From Croceibacterium atlanticum (GTDB lineage: Bacteria > Pseudomonadota > Alphaproteobacteria > Sphingomonadales > Sphingomonadaceae), in NCBI RefSeq assembly GCF_001008165.2, contig NZ_CP011452.2, positions 2,294,001-2,358,000 of the forward strand: a DNA stretch of 64,000 nt. The letters are read 5' to 3'. Made by a program: the position numbers and the translations under genes. The notes below the pieces were generated by a model, which did no database searches, was not told the origin of the DNA, and was given only the letters and a program-made list of their open reading frames with translations. Position 1 is the stretch's first letter; every line of letters starts with the position of its first letter. This document shows, piece after piece, positions 17,020 to 26,580 of the stretch.

Positions 17020-19422
17020 TTACGGCGTTACCATCAGCCGGGTTTCAGCCAGATCGACAGAATTCGGGCCAACCATTACCGCGAATTCGCCCGGTTCCAC
17101 CAGGCGCTTCATCTCGCGGTTCCAGACGGCGAAGGCATCGGGGCGGATTGCGATGTCCACCTGCTGCGTTTCGCCGGGCTGCAAGGTCACGCGCTTGAAA
17201 CCGGCCAGCTCCTTCACCGGACGCGTCACCGAACTGACCAGGTCGCGCAGATAGACCTGCACCACCTCGTCGCCCGCCATTTCGCCATTATTGGTAACCG
17301 GCACGCTTACAGTCACGCCCTGTCCGGGCCTGATGGATGCCGAGGACAGGCTCGGCGTGCCGAAGGTGAAGGTGGTGTAGGACAAGCCGTGGCCAAACGG
17401 ATAGAGCGGGCTTGTCTCATCGAAGAGGTAGCCGCGCCGCGCGCTCGGCTTGTGATTATAGAATACCGGAACGTGGCCGACATTGCGCGCAGTGGTGACC
17501 GGCATCTTGCCGCCCGGATTGATCCGCCCGAACAGCGCATCGGCAATCGCATTGCCCTGCTGCTCTCCCGCATACCATGTCTCCAGGATCGCATTCGATC
17601 CTTCATCCACGGCGAGATAGCTTGGCGGGCGGCCATTGACGAGAACGGTGACGATCGGCTTGCCCAGCGCCTTCATCGCCGCAAACAGCTCGTTCTGCTG
17701 TCCCACCAGATCCAGGCTGGACCGGTCCCCCAGATGATCTTCGGACCAGGCCTCGCGGCTGGTCTGTTCCGTGTCCCCCACGAACAATATGATCGTGTCG
17801 GCATTGCGCGCCGCATCCACCGCTTCGGCGATCATGCGGCGGTTCTTGTCCGGATCGGCCAGGGTGACTTCGTCCCCCCACCAATCGTCACTCCCGGTAA
17901 TGGCAACTCCCCTGGAATAGACGATATTCGCGCGATCACCCACCAGTGCCGCGACCCCGTCCAGCGGTGTCACCCTGTTGCGCGGGATGCCGGAATATCC
18001 GCCCAGCCGCGCAATATCGGCATTTGGCCCGATGATCGCGATTGTCGGCTTGTGGGCAGCTTCTTCAGGCAGGGAAAGCGGCAGCGTGCCGTCATTCTTC
18101 AGCAGGACCAGCGCCTTTTCTGTCGCCTTGCGTGCCAGCGCCGCGCCCCGTGAACCATCAGACGCAATTGCTGGGGCGGCATCGGTGACGAAAGGCGCTT
18201 CGAACAGGCCGGCATTGAATTTCATGGTCAGGATACGCCGCACGGCCCGGTCGATCTGTTCAACGCTGACCCGCCCCTGGCGCAGCAAGTCAGGCAGGGT
18301 GCGGTAGGAAATGCCATCGGGCAAATCGATGTCGACTCCGGCACCCAGCGCCTGGGCCGCCGCTTCGGGGATGTCGGCTGCCACCTTGTGGCGGCTGACC
18401 ATCTCCTCGATCGCGTAGTAATCGGATACGATAGCGCCCTGATATCCCCATTCGCCGCGCAGGACATCCTGCAGCAACCAGACATTTGAATGGCTCGGGA
18501 TTCCGTCGATCTCGTTGTAACTGGCCATGACCGCGTCAATTGCCGTGCGGTCCACCACTTCCCTGAATGGCGGAAAGAACACCTCGCGCAGGGTCCGCTC
18601 CGAAATCTGCGCCGGTCCGACATTCGTGCCGCTTTCAGGCTGCCCATGGCCGGTCATATGCTTCAGCGTGGCCAGCACCTGGCCTTCGCCCAGCTTCGGA
18701 TCCTTGCCCACGCCCCGAAGACCTTCGACCGCGGCCACGCCCATTTCGCCGACGAGATAGGGGTCCTCGCCAAAAGTCTCCTCGATCCTGCCCCAGCGTG
18801 GGTCGCGCGCGACGTCGACAACAGGGGAGAGGACCTGATGGACGCCGCGCGCGCGAACCTCGCCTGCGATGTAATCGTTCACATCGCGTACGAGGTCCGT
18901 ATCCCAGGTGGAGGCAAGGGCGATTGATTGCGGAAAGCTGGTGGCATCGCGGGCGGCAAGGCCGTGGAGCGATTCCTCATGCGCAAGGACCGGAATGCCC
19001 AGCCGCGTTTCCTCTCGCGCCCATTTCTGCAGGGCGTTGGTATAACGGATAGTATCCTCGATCGAACGCCGTGGATTGTCCTGCGAACTACCCGGCCCCG
19101 TCTGATCGGACGGGCGCGAGAAAAAGCCGATACCATCGGGGTAGAGCGCGCTGGCCCTGGCCGGATCGAAGGAATTGTCCTGATCCTAGATCTCCGTCTT
19201 GCCGGCCCAGACGGAGATCATCTGGGCGAGCTTTTCGGCCATGGTCATGCGCGCAAGCAGGTCCTCTACCCGCTGTTCCGTCGGCAGGCTGCTGTCCCAA
19301 TAGGGCGCGCCGGCCATCGGCCTTTCGATAGCGTCCTGAGCCGCAGCGGGCAGGGAAATGGCGGAACCGGCGAGGATCCCCGCACTGGCAGCATATAATG
19401 CGGCCCGGAAAAGACTTCTCAT
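17020..19422 (-). pseudogene. GH3 family beta-glucosidase/beta-xylosidase interrupted by an in-frame TAG
   Basis: GH3 enzymes release terminal beta-linked glucose or xylose from oligosaccharides. The gene starts at 19422 with a signal peptide (AGSAISLPAAAQD) and reads MTMAEKLAQMISVWAGKTEI, then meets TAG at 19188-19186. The same frame continues without another stop through SRPSDQTGPGSSQDNPRRSIED, GIPVLAHEESLHG and DPRWGRIEETFGEDPYL to 17020, giving about 800 codons, the normal length for the family. The nucleophile Asp is in VSDYYAIEEM, and an FnIII-like C-terminal domain is present. The first fragment is 78 residues and cannot fold as an enzyme. Unless the TAG is read through or is a sequencing error, the gene is a nonsense pseudogene. 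It is divergent from GH67 with an operator between them. Confidence 0.9.
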
Positions 19423-19466
19423 CCCACTCTCCCGTCACGCGGCGCGCTTGACTGGGCGCTCGTCTA

Positions 19467-19480
19467 TGATAGCGCTACCA
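19467..19480. promoter_or_regulatory. AGCGCT operator between GH3 and GH67
   Basis: TGATAGCGCTACCA matches the locus consensus fully. It is centred between the divergent GH3 (start 19422) and GH67 (start about 19510) genes, so one repressor dimer could control both. Confidence 0.8.
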
Positions 19481-19509
19481 TGATGAGAGGGAGAGAGCTT
19501 GTCAATCGC

Positions 19510-21606
19510 ATGTTGCAGGCTTTGCTGGTCTTGCTGGCAGTGGCACTGCCGGCGGCAACGGCCCGGGCCGAAGACGGTTATCGGCTATGGCTGCGCTATG
19601 CACCCCTGGAAGGGCCGGCGCTGGCCGACCTGACGCGCCGGCCATTGGCGGTGCAAATCCCGGTCGGTGGCGCAATTCCCGATAACCCGACCATCCGCGC
19701 GGCGGCCGATGAATTGCAAAAGGGGCTTTCATCCCTATCCGGTCGGCAGGTTTCCCTGATGAAGGGTCACGACGCGGAAACGCGGGCGGACCATGCCATT
19801 ATTCGCCTCCACTGCGCCCGGTCCGAAATTGCCGCTGGCGGCGCCTTTTCAATCCGGCAATCATCGCGCGGATTGGACATCTTGGCATCGGAGCCGATCG
19901 GTTGCCTTTATGGCAGTTTTTCGCTGCTCCGGGCGCTGTCGGAAGGCATGCGCCTGTCCGATATCGGCAGATCCGAAGCGCCCCGTTACCCGCTGCGCAT
20001 GTTGAACCATTGGGACAATCCCGATGGCAGCGTGGAGCGCGGCTATGCCGGCAGTTCCATATTCGACTGGTGGAAATTGCCGGACCATCTCGACCAGTGG
20101 ATGATCGATTATGCGCGCGCCAATGCCAGCATTGGCATCAACGGCGTGGTGGTCAACAACGTCAATGCCAGCGCCATGATGCTGGAGCCGCGCTATATCG
20201 CCCGCCTGAAGCGGCTGGCCGATGCCTGGCGCCCCTATGGCATTCGCGTCTATCTTTCTGCCCGTTTTTCCGCCCCGCGTGACATTGGCGGGTTGGAAAC
20301 GGCTGACCCGTTCGATCCCCGGGTTGCCGCCTGGTGGAAGGACAAGGCGGACGAAATCTATGCGGCGATCCCGGATTTCGGCGGCTTTCTGGTCAAGGCC
20401 AACAGCGAAGGCCAGCCCGGCCCCGGCGATTATGGCCGCACACATGCAGATGGCGCCAACATGCTCGCCCACGCGCTGGGACCCCGGGGAACAGTCATCT
20501 GGCGCGCCTTCGTCTATTCCGAACATGACGAGGCTGACAGGGCACGGCAGGCCTTCGCCGAATTCGCGCCTCTCGACGGGCAATTTGCCGATAACGTGAT
20601 CCTTCAGGTCAAGAACGGCCCGATCGACTTCCAGCCGCGCGAACCATTTCACCCGCTGTTCGGCGCCATGCCAGATACGCGCGTCATGCTGGAAACGCAG
20701 ATCACCAAGGAATATCTCGGCTTTTCGACCCATCTCGCCTTCCTGGCCCCCATGTGGAAGGAAGTGCTGGATGCCCCCACAGGGCATGGGAAGACCGTGG
20801 CAGAGGCAATCGCGCCAGCGGGTATGGCAGGCGTCGCCAATATTGGCAGCGATCGCAATTGGTCGGGCAGCCATTTCGATCAGGCCAACTGGTATGCTTT
20901 CGGCCGCCTGGCCTGGGATCCTTCACTATCCGCCGAGCAACTGGCCCGGGAATGGGCGGCACAAACATGGTCACGCGAAGAAGGTTTCGTGGCCGATATT
21001 TCGGCCATGATGCTGGGCAGCAGGGAAATTGTGGCCGATTACATGACCCCGCTTGGCCTGGCGCACCTGATGGCGACAGGCCACCATTACGGGCCCGCGC
21101 CGTGGGTGTGCGACCTGCCCCGCCCGGAATGGAACCCTTGCTATTACCACCGGGCAGACAGGCAGGGCATAGGGTTTGACCGGACGCCCGGCGGATCGAA
21201 TGCGCTGGCCGACTATGCGCCGATAGCAGCGGCGCGGTGGGCCGATCCGGACAGGATGGATTCGCGATATCTGCTGTGGTTCCATCACCTGCCCTGGGAC
21301 TGGACCTTCCCCGATGGAACCAGCCTGTGGCAAACCCTTGTGCAACGCTATGACGCGGGCGTCGCCGGGGTCGCGCAAATGCAGCAGGTCTGGGCAGGGC
21401 ATGAAGGGGAGATCGACGCCCGCCGCCATGCCGACGTGGCGGATTTCCTCAAGATCCAGCGGCGCGAGGCGCAATGGTGGCGCGATGCCAGCATAGCCTA
21501 TTGGCAATCGCTCAACAGTCTGCCCCTGCCGGATGGAACCCGCCCGCCGGCCCGTTCGCTGGGCCATTACAGGGCATTATCCTTCCCCGAAGCTCCGGGG
21601 AATTGA
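19510..21606 (+). CDS. GH67 family alpha-glucuronidase
   Basis: This enzyme removes (4-O-methyl)-D-glucuronic acid from the non-reducing end of aldouronic acids made from glucuronoxylan. About 698 residues, with a signal peptide (MLQALLVLLAVALPAATARA). Conserved catalytic segments are KANSEGQPGPGDYGRTH (general acid Glu, about 20395-20445), NGPIDFQPREP (Asp base) and MLETQITKEYLG (Glu). The longer open frame begins at 19480 inside the operator and has no ribosome binding site; the ATG at 19510 has GGGAGAGAG upstream and starts directly with the signal peptide, so it is preferred. The LacI gene follows 82 bp downstream on the same strand. This gene is the strongest evidence that glucuronoxylan is a substrate of the locus. 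Confidence 0.93.
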   Translation: MLQALLVLLAVALPAATARAEDGYRLWLRYAPLEGPALADLTRRPLAVQIPVGGAIPDNPTIRAAADELQKGLSSLSGRQVSLMKGHDAETRADHAIIRLHCARSEIAAGGAFSIRQSSRGLDILASEPIGCLYGSFSLLRALSEGMRLSDIGRSEAPRYPLRMLNHWDNPDGSVERGYAGSSIFDWWKLPDHLDQWMIDYARANASIGINGVVVNNVNASAMMLEPRYIARLKRLADAWRPYGIRVYLSARFSAPRDIGGLETADPFDPRVAAWWKDKADEIYAAIPDFGGFLVKANSEGQPGPGDYGRTHADGANMLAHALGPRGTVIWRAFVYSEHDEADRARQAFAEFAPLDGQFADNVILQVKNGPIDFQPREPFHPLFGAMPDTRVMLETQITKEYLGFSTHLAFLAPMWKEVLDAPTGHGKTVAEAIAPAGMAGVANIGSDRNWSGSHFDQANWYAFGRLAWDPSLSAEQLAREWAAQTWSREEGFVADISAMMLGSREIVADYMTPLGLAHLMATGHHYGPAPWVCDLPRPEWNPCYYHRADRQGIGFDRTPGGSNALADYAPIAAARWADPDRMDSRYLLWFHHLPWDWTFPDGTSLWQTLVQRYDAGVAGVAQMQQVWAGHEGEIDARRHADVADFLKIQRREAQWWRDASIAYWQSLNSLPLPDGTRPPARSLGHYRALSFPEAPGN

Positions 21607-21688
21607 TCTTGTCCGGCAGTCAAATCGCTTGCCCGCCCCACCAAGGCGCGCCAAGAGTTTTCGGCATCATGTGCAATAGAGACAGAAT

Positions 21689-22774
21689 GTGAGCGCGGGC
21701 AGAAGCAGGCGCCGGCAGTCGGGACAACCGACCATCAGCGACGTGGCGCGCGAAGCCGAATGTTCGCCGATGACAGTCAGCCGTGTCATCAACAACGAAG
21801 GCAGCGTGCGCGTTTCCACCCGCGATGCAGTGCTGAAGGCTATTGAAAAGCTCAATTACCGGCCCAACCGCGCAGCCCGCAGCCTGGCAGGCGGAGAACA
21901 GTTGCGGATCGCGCTGTTGTTCGACAACCCTTCGGCATCCTATCTGGCCGAATTCCTGATGGGTTCGCTGGAAGAAGCCAATCGCCGGGACATCCAGCTG
22001 GTTGTGCAATCGCTGGCCGAAGACGGCAGCGAAAGCGCGAAGGAAATTATCGCCCGGCTGGTGGCGGCGGGCATTCGCGGCTTCATCCTCCCCCCGCCGC
22101 TTTGCGATGACCAGTCTATCCTGGACCTGATCGTTGAAGGGGGCGCAATTGCCGTGGCCGTGGGGCCTGGTGCCGCCAGTGGAACCGGCGCATCGGTAAT
22201 GATCGACGATTTCCAGGCCGCCTACGACATGACCAGCCACATCATCCGCCTGGGCCACCGCCGCATCGGCTTCATTATCGGCAATCCCGAACAGGCGGCC
22301 TCATCCCTCCGCCTCAACGGTTTCCGCCAGGCAATGACGGATGCGGGCCTTGAAATGGACCAGGGGCTGATCGTGCAGGGACGCTTCACTTATCGGTCCG
22401 GCATGGACGCGGCGGAAAAGCTGCTGTCGATCGATCCGCGCCCCACAGCCATATTCGCGTCAAATGACGATATGGCGGCCGCGACAGTGGCCGTCGCGCA
22501 CCGGCGGCATCTGGATGTGCCGAACGACATTACCGTGTGCGGTTTTGACGATACCGACCTGGCGCGTTCCATCTGGCCCGAACTCACGACCATTCGCCAG
22601 CCGATCCGCGAAATGACGGCATGGGCGGTGCAGACTGCGGCCGCGATCATGCGCAACAAGCGCGGCGGCGACCGCGGCAATCCGGAAGTGCGGTATATGC
22701 CCTACAAGCTGATCAGGCGCGATAGCGATGCCGCGCCCAGCCTGTGGCAGGACGGGAAGAGAAACGCCCCCTGA
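21689..22774 (+). CDS. LacI family transcriptional regulator of the xylan locus
   Basis: This 361-residue regulator has an N-terminal helix-turn-helix (TISDVAREAECSPMTVSRVINN, residues 15-36), a hinge helix (NYRPNRAARSLAGG) and a periplasmic-binding-protein-like effector domain (ASNDDMAAATVAV, CGFDDTDLARSIWPELTTIRQP). It probably represses the locus through the TGATAGCGCTAYCA sites at 12789, 15448, 19467 and 27727, and releases them on binding xylose, a xylo-oligosaccharide or a uronate. The call of regulator for operator is inferred from family and location. Start is GTG 21689 with weak upstream GAGACAGA; an ATG two bases earlier is out of frame. No AGCGCT site precedes the gene itself. It is convergent with the esterase gene. 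Confidence 0.9.
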   Translation: MSAGRSRRRQSGQPTISDVAREAECSPMTVSRVINNEGSVRVSTRDAVLKAIEKLNYRPNRAARSLAGGEQLRIALLFDNPSASYLAEFLMGSLEEANRRDIQLVVQSLAEDGSESAKEIIARLVAAGIRGFILPPPLCDDQSILDLIVEGGAIAVAVGPGAASGTGASVMIDDFQAAYDMTSHIIRLGHRRIGFIIGNPEQAASSLRLNGFRQAMTDAGLEMDQGLIVQGRFTYRSGMDAAEKLLSIDPRPTAIFASNDDMAAATVAVAHRRHLDVPNDITVCGFDDTDLARSIWPELTTIRQPIREMTAWAVQTAAAIMRNKRGGDRGNPEVRYMPYKLIRRDSDAAPSLWQDGKRNAP

Positions 22775-22863
22775 GCCTCGCCGCCTGGCAGGTGATCAGG
22801 TGATGATCGGCCCCAATTGCCGCTTGCTTCAACATGACGGTGCGCATCCGCACCGGGGCCAAC

Positions 22864-24786
22864 TCAATCCCCTACGGGCATCTCGAACCCCGGAATGGCG
22901 ATATTGCGCGCATCATGCGTGTTGATGACAGGCGCATCGGACCAGCCATGGCGAATGCGCGTAACGGGTTTTCCGTCCAGTGGCAGGAAGATCGTATCCC
23001 CTGCCGCCCGGCCGACGGCAAATCGGCACGAGTCCTTGCCTTCCCCGCATAATTCGAATGCCAGGGCAGGACCGCTCCAGCTCTCCAGCCCGGTTGCAAC
23101 ACCATCGAACCGGACTGCCACCGTGCCGGGCGAACCGGCCACCGGATTCACCAGCCGCGCCGAAACCGGCATCGGCATCTTTTCGCCCCGGGCCGCGAGG
23201 GCAAGCCGCTGGCCCAGCAACACCTTGTTCGCCGGATGAATATCGCTCCATTCACCAAGATCGATAGCCGTCACCAGTGCCGCATTGCGATCGGCCAGGA
23301 CGGCCAGCCTTTCGATTTCGCGAATTTCTGCCCAACCGCTTTCGCCAACTTTGCCAGAAGGCGTGCCGTATCCCGCCAATTGCACGACCAGCATCCGCAT
23401 ATCCGGCGAAAACTGCCGGCGCCAACCGGCGAACAATTCACGCAGCCGCTGGCCATAGCCGGGGATGCCCACATCGCTTTCCCCCTGATACCATGCCGCG
23501 CCCTTCAGCGAGAGCGCGCCAATGGGGGCGATCATGCGATTATGCATCACGCCGATACCGGCATTGGCATCCCAGGGCGCCCGTGGCGGCATTTCGGTGA
23601 CGGGACTGGCAGCGTATCGCCACCCTTCCGCAAGGGAGATGCGTTGCCCATCTGCCAGAGTGAAGGAAAGCCGGTCGGCCGCACTTTGCATACCGCCACC
23701 TGCCCAGCTGTTGCTGGCGGCGAATATGATCTCGTTCTCCCCCTCTTTCAGGAAGCGGGCCGGGATTTGATATTCCCGTTCCGTGTCCCAGCCATGGCTG
23801 AAGCCGACAGGGTGGCCGTTTACCCATGTCGCGTCGAGATCGTCGATAATGCCGATATTGAGAGTGCCGCCATCGGCCGCCTGCCTTTTCGTAAGATCGA
23901 TCGTCCGGCGAAACCAGACATTGCCGATTTGCGGCAAGTCGCCTTCCGTCCAATCCGTCCATGGGGCGATGCGCGGAACCGGCCGCCAATCGAGACTGTC
24001 GGGATCGGACCATGGAGTGGAACCGCCCGAAGCGGCACGATACCATTCTTCCCAGACCGGGGCGAAGCTCCCCACCGCTGCGAGCGGATCACGGTCGAAG
24101 CCGGTCAGCAACGCCATGTCCTGTTCGCCATAAAGCGCGGCCCCCGCCTCGGGCGAGAGCCAGGCGCGAATCTGCGAACCTCCCCAGCTGGAATGGATCG
24201 CGCCGAGGGGAATATCGAGTGCGCCGCGCAGGTCCCGCAGCATATAATAGCAGGCAGCGGAAAATCCGCCGGTGGTCGCTGGCGAAGCCTCCTGCCATTG
24301 CGCATCCCCGCCGAAGTCCTGCGCCGGCACCACCGCCGTCGATAACGGGACGGTCAGCATACGCAGCAGCGGGTCCGCGCTCGCCTGGATATTGTTCTGG
24401 CCGTTCAGGCCTGCCGAAACGGTAAAGGCCATGTTCGACTGGCCCGAACACAGATAGACATCGCCGGTCAGAATGTCGGAAACGATGGCAGTGCCGCCAG
24501 CATCGGTCACTTGCAGTTCCACCGGATCGGCGCTGGCCGGGCGGGCCGCGAAAGTCAGCACGAACCGGCCATTGCCATCAGCCTCTGCCTCGGCCCGCGC
24601 GGTGCCGAGAATGCCTGTGACCCTGGCCCCGGGTGCCGTTTTGCCCTGCACCCTCACAGGCTGATCGCGCTGGATCACTGCGCCGTCTGTCCAGACCGGG
24701 GCCAGATGCGGCGCCGCGTGGGCGGGAAGGGCCGCAAGCAGCGTGCAGGCGACGACGGCGGCGATGATGGAATTGCGCCGGATCAT
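22864..24786 (-). CDS. Secreted sialate O-acetylesterase-like SGNH esterase (probable xylan-side-chain acetylesterase)
   Basis: This 640-residue exported SGNH-fold esterase of the DUF303/9-O-acetylesterase type has a signal peptide ending LPAHAAP. Block I is CSGQSNMAF with the nucleophile Ser, and the distal catalytic pair is in SDIHPANKVLLG. Between them is an inserted jelly-roll domain (WFRRTIDLTKRQ to IPARFLKEGENEI) as in sialate esterases. In xylan loci this family is placed with GH67, where it probably removes acetyl groups near glucuronic acid branches. Its start overlaps the xylC stop by ATGA, making it the last gene of the xylX-xylB-xylC operon. Plant side-chain deacetylation is inferred from context. 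Confidence 0.88.
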   Translation of the reverse strand: MIRRNSIIAAVVACTLLAALPAHAAPHLAPVWTDGAVIQRDQPVRVQGKTAPGARVTGILGTARAEAEADGNGRFVLTFAARPASADPVELQVTDAGGTAIVSDILTGDVYLCSGQSNMAFTVSAGLNGQNNIQASADPLLRMLTVPLSTAVVPAQDFGGDAQWQEASPATTGGFSAACYYMLRDLRGALDIPLGAIHSSWGGSQIRAWLSPEAGAALYGEQDMALLTGFDRDPLAAVGSFAPVWEEWYRAASGGSTPWSDPDSLDWRPVPRIAPWTDWTEGDLPQIGNVWFRRTIDLTKRQAADGGTLNIGIIDDLDATWVNGHPVGFSHGWDTEREYQIPARFLKEGENEIIFAASNSWAGGGMQSAADRLSFTLADGQRISLAEGWRYAASPVTEMPPRAPWDANAGIGVMHNRMIAPIGALSLKGAAWYQGESDVGIPGYGQRLRELFAGWRRQFSPDMRMLVVQLAGYGTPSGKVGESGWAEIREIERLAVLADRNAALVTAIDLGEWSDIHPANKVLLGQRLALAARGEKMPMPVSARLVNPVAGSPGTVAVRFDGVATGLESWSGPALAFELCGEGKDSCRFAVGRAAGDTIFLPLDGKPVTRIRHGWSDAPVINTHDARNIAIPGFEMPVGD

Positions 24787-25667
24787 CCCAGTTTCACCTG
24801 AGCTTGCGCCACGCCTGCCACGGGCGCATCGAAAGAAAGCAGGCTTCCCGCTTCCGGCCAGTCGGCGAAATCCCGTTCCGCCATATTCTTGGTGGCGGTG
24901 GTGACATAAGCGGTCTTCATGGTCCTGCCTCCCAGAGCCATCTTGGTTATGTCCCGCGCGGGCATCGCCCAGGTGCCGGCCAGCCAGCCATCGGGATCGA
25001 AACGGGCAACGCGGCCACCGAGATATAGCCCCGTCCAGAGATGATCTTCCTCATCCACGATCGGTCCGTCGGGATAGGCATCGGGAAACAGCGCGCCGGT
25101 ATTCACGAATGGCCGCGCATCGCCCGCAATGCCGGCGCGCAGATCGGCGACCATGATCTTTTGCGCCCCGGTATCGGTGAAATAGATGCGGTCCCCTTGC
25201 GGGCTGACCGCCGGGCCATTGGTGATGGTGATGCCCGATGGCCCTGCCGGGCGTATCTCGCCGCGATCAAAGACGTAGAAACGGCCCGATGCCTGCTTCT
25301 CGTCATCATCCATGGAACCGAACCAGACCCGCCCCCCGGGATCGGTACAGGCATCGTTGAGCCGGTTATGTGCCGGCTCTCCGGGAATATCTGCCAGCTT
25401 CGCGAACTGGCGGCTGCCCGGATCGAAAGTGTAAAGCCCATCTTGCAACCCGCACAGCAGCAGACCGTCTTCAGCGGGCAGCGCCCAGCCGATCTGCCCC
25501 GGTGCTTCAACGCAGAGATTTCCGCCGGTTTCAGGGTCGTAATTCCAGAGCTGGTGCCGCTTTATATCTACGAACCAGATTGCGGCCCGGGCTGGATCCC
25601 AGATAACGCCTTCGCCAAGCAGGCAATCAGCCCGCATCAGCGTGCGAACCTGGGGCGTTATCTCCAT
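24783..25667 (-). CDS. xylC: SMP-30/gluconolactonase family xylonolactonase
   Basis: This 294-residue six-bladed propeller lactonase probably hydrolyses D-xylono-lactone to D-xylonate in the Weimberg pathway. Metal-binding residues of the SMP-30 family are visible: Glu in LLGEGVIWDP, Asn in HNRLNDACTDPGGRVWFG, and Asp in YPDGPIVDEEDHLWTGLY. No signal peptide, so cytoplasmic. It overlaps xylB upstream by 10 bp and the esterase downstream by 4 bp, so all three are one transcript. An arabinolactonase or gluconolactonase activity is possible from sequence alone, but the neighbours favour xylose. Confidence 0.88.
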   Translation of the reverse strand: MEITPQVRTLMRADCLLGEGVIWDPARAAIWFVDIKRHQLWNYDPETGGNLCVEAPGQIGWALPAEDGLLLCGLQDGLYTFDPGSRQFAKLADIPGEPAHNRLNDACTDPGGRVWFGSMDDDEKQASGRFYVFDRGEIRPAGPSGITITNGPAVSPQGDRIYFTDTGAQKIMVADLRAGIAGDARPFVNTGALFPDAYPDGPIVDEEDHLWTGLYLGGRVARFDPDGWLAGTWAMPARDITKMALGGRTMKTAYVTTATKNMAERDFADWPEAGSLLSFDAPVAGVAQAQVKLG

Positions 25668-26443
25668 CCGGCATCCACCCAGTAATTATGGGCCGTGCAA
25701 TAGCGCGCATCGTCCGATGCAAGGAACATCGCCATGGCCGCGATGTCAGCCGGTTGCAGCCGCCCATCCAGACATTGCGCGGCGACGATTTCCGCTTCGC
25801 CTTCCGGTGTGTACCATTTCATCTGGCGGGGGGTCTGCACATTGCCCGGAACGATCGTGTTGACCCTGATATTATCCCGGCCAAGTTCACGCGCCAGGCT
25901 GCGTGTCAGCCCTTCGATCGCGGCCTTGGCCGTCTGGTAGATCGTCAGGTCTTCCAGGCCCAGATGCCAGCTGATGGACCCCAGATTGATGATGCTGCCG
26001 CCGCCGGCTGACCGCATCGCCGGAACCACCGCCTTGGCGGCAAAGAACTGGTGCTTGAGATTCACCGCCATGCGTTCATCCCAATATTCGGGCGTGATCT
26101 CCCCAACCTTGTGCCGATCGTCATTCGCGGCATTGTTTACCAGCACGTCGCACCCGCCCAGCTTTTCGATCAGCTGGCCGATCCTGGCTCCGTAATCGGT
26201 GATGTCCGTTATGTCGCACTGGGCAAATACCGGCGCGAAGGCGGAGCCGGTCAGGCGTTCCACCAGGGCCTCGCTCGGGTCCTGCTGCAGGTCGACGAAG
26301 GCAACGGCGGCGCCCTGCCGCACGAAACCTTCGACGATACCTTCGCCGATGCCGGATCCTCCACCGCTCACAATGACCTTGCGGCCCCGGAGCGAGGGAT
26401 AAATCGCGCCGGACCCCACGGGTCGCAGCTCCCCTCCGCTCAT
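25658..26443 (-). CDS. xylB: D-xylose 1-dehydrogenase (NAD+, SDR family)
   Basis: This 261-residue short-chain dehydrogenase oxidises D-xylose to D-xylono-lactone, the first Weimberg step. It carries the GGGSGIG cofactor motif at 27-33, NNAANDDRH, catalytic Ser in GSISWHLGLEDL and YxxxK in IYQTAKAAIEG, and ends with YWVDAGWR. By memory it matches Caulobacter crescentus XylB almost segment for segment, including DDRHK, WYTPEGEA and the C-terminus, far more closely than generic SDRs. Start at 26443 has AGGAG ten bases upstream. The 137 bp between xylX and xylB contain no gene and no obvious terminator; only a CTGCGGGCCGCAG palindrome was noticed. Confidence 0.93.
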   Translation of the reverse strand: MSGGELRPVGSGAIYPSLRGRKVIVSGGGSGIGEGIVEGFVRQGAAVAFVDLQQDPSEALVERLTGSAFAPVFAQCDITDITDYGARIGQLIEKLGGCDVLVNNAANDDRHKVGEITPEYWDERMAVNLKHQFFAAKAVVPAMRSAGGGSIINLGSISWHLGLEDLTIYQTAKAAIEGLTRSLARELGRDNIRVNTIVPGNVQTPRQMKWYTPEGEAEIVAAQCLDGRLQPADIAAMAMFLASDDARYCTAHNYWVDAGWR

Positions 26444-26580
26444 CTGTTACCAGTCTCCTGTTGAATGCGTGATTTTCAGAATTCGAAATTTGGCTGCGGG
26501 CCGCAGGCAGGCACAGTTCCGGCGGCATTGCCGCGGCACCGTGTGTGCAGATCCGCAGATGGAATATCGGGCACTGCCGG

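Noticed and set aside
18879-19136. Minus-strand 85-codon frame between the two halves of GH3
   Set aside because: It is out of frame with GH3 and lacks any recognisable protein pattern; the GH3 frame itself continues across this stretch.
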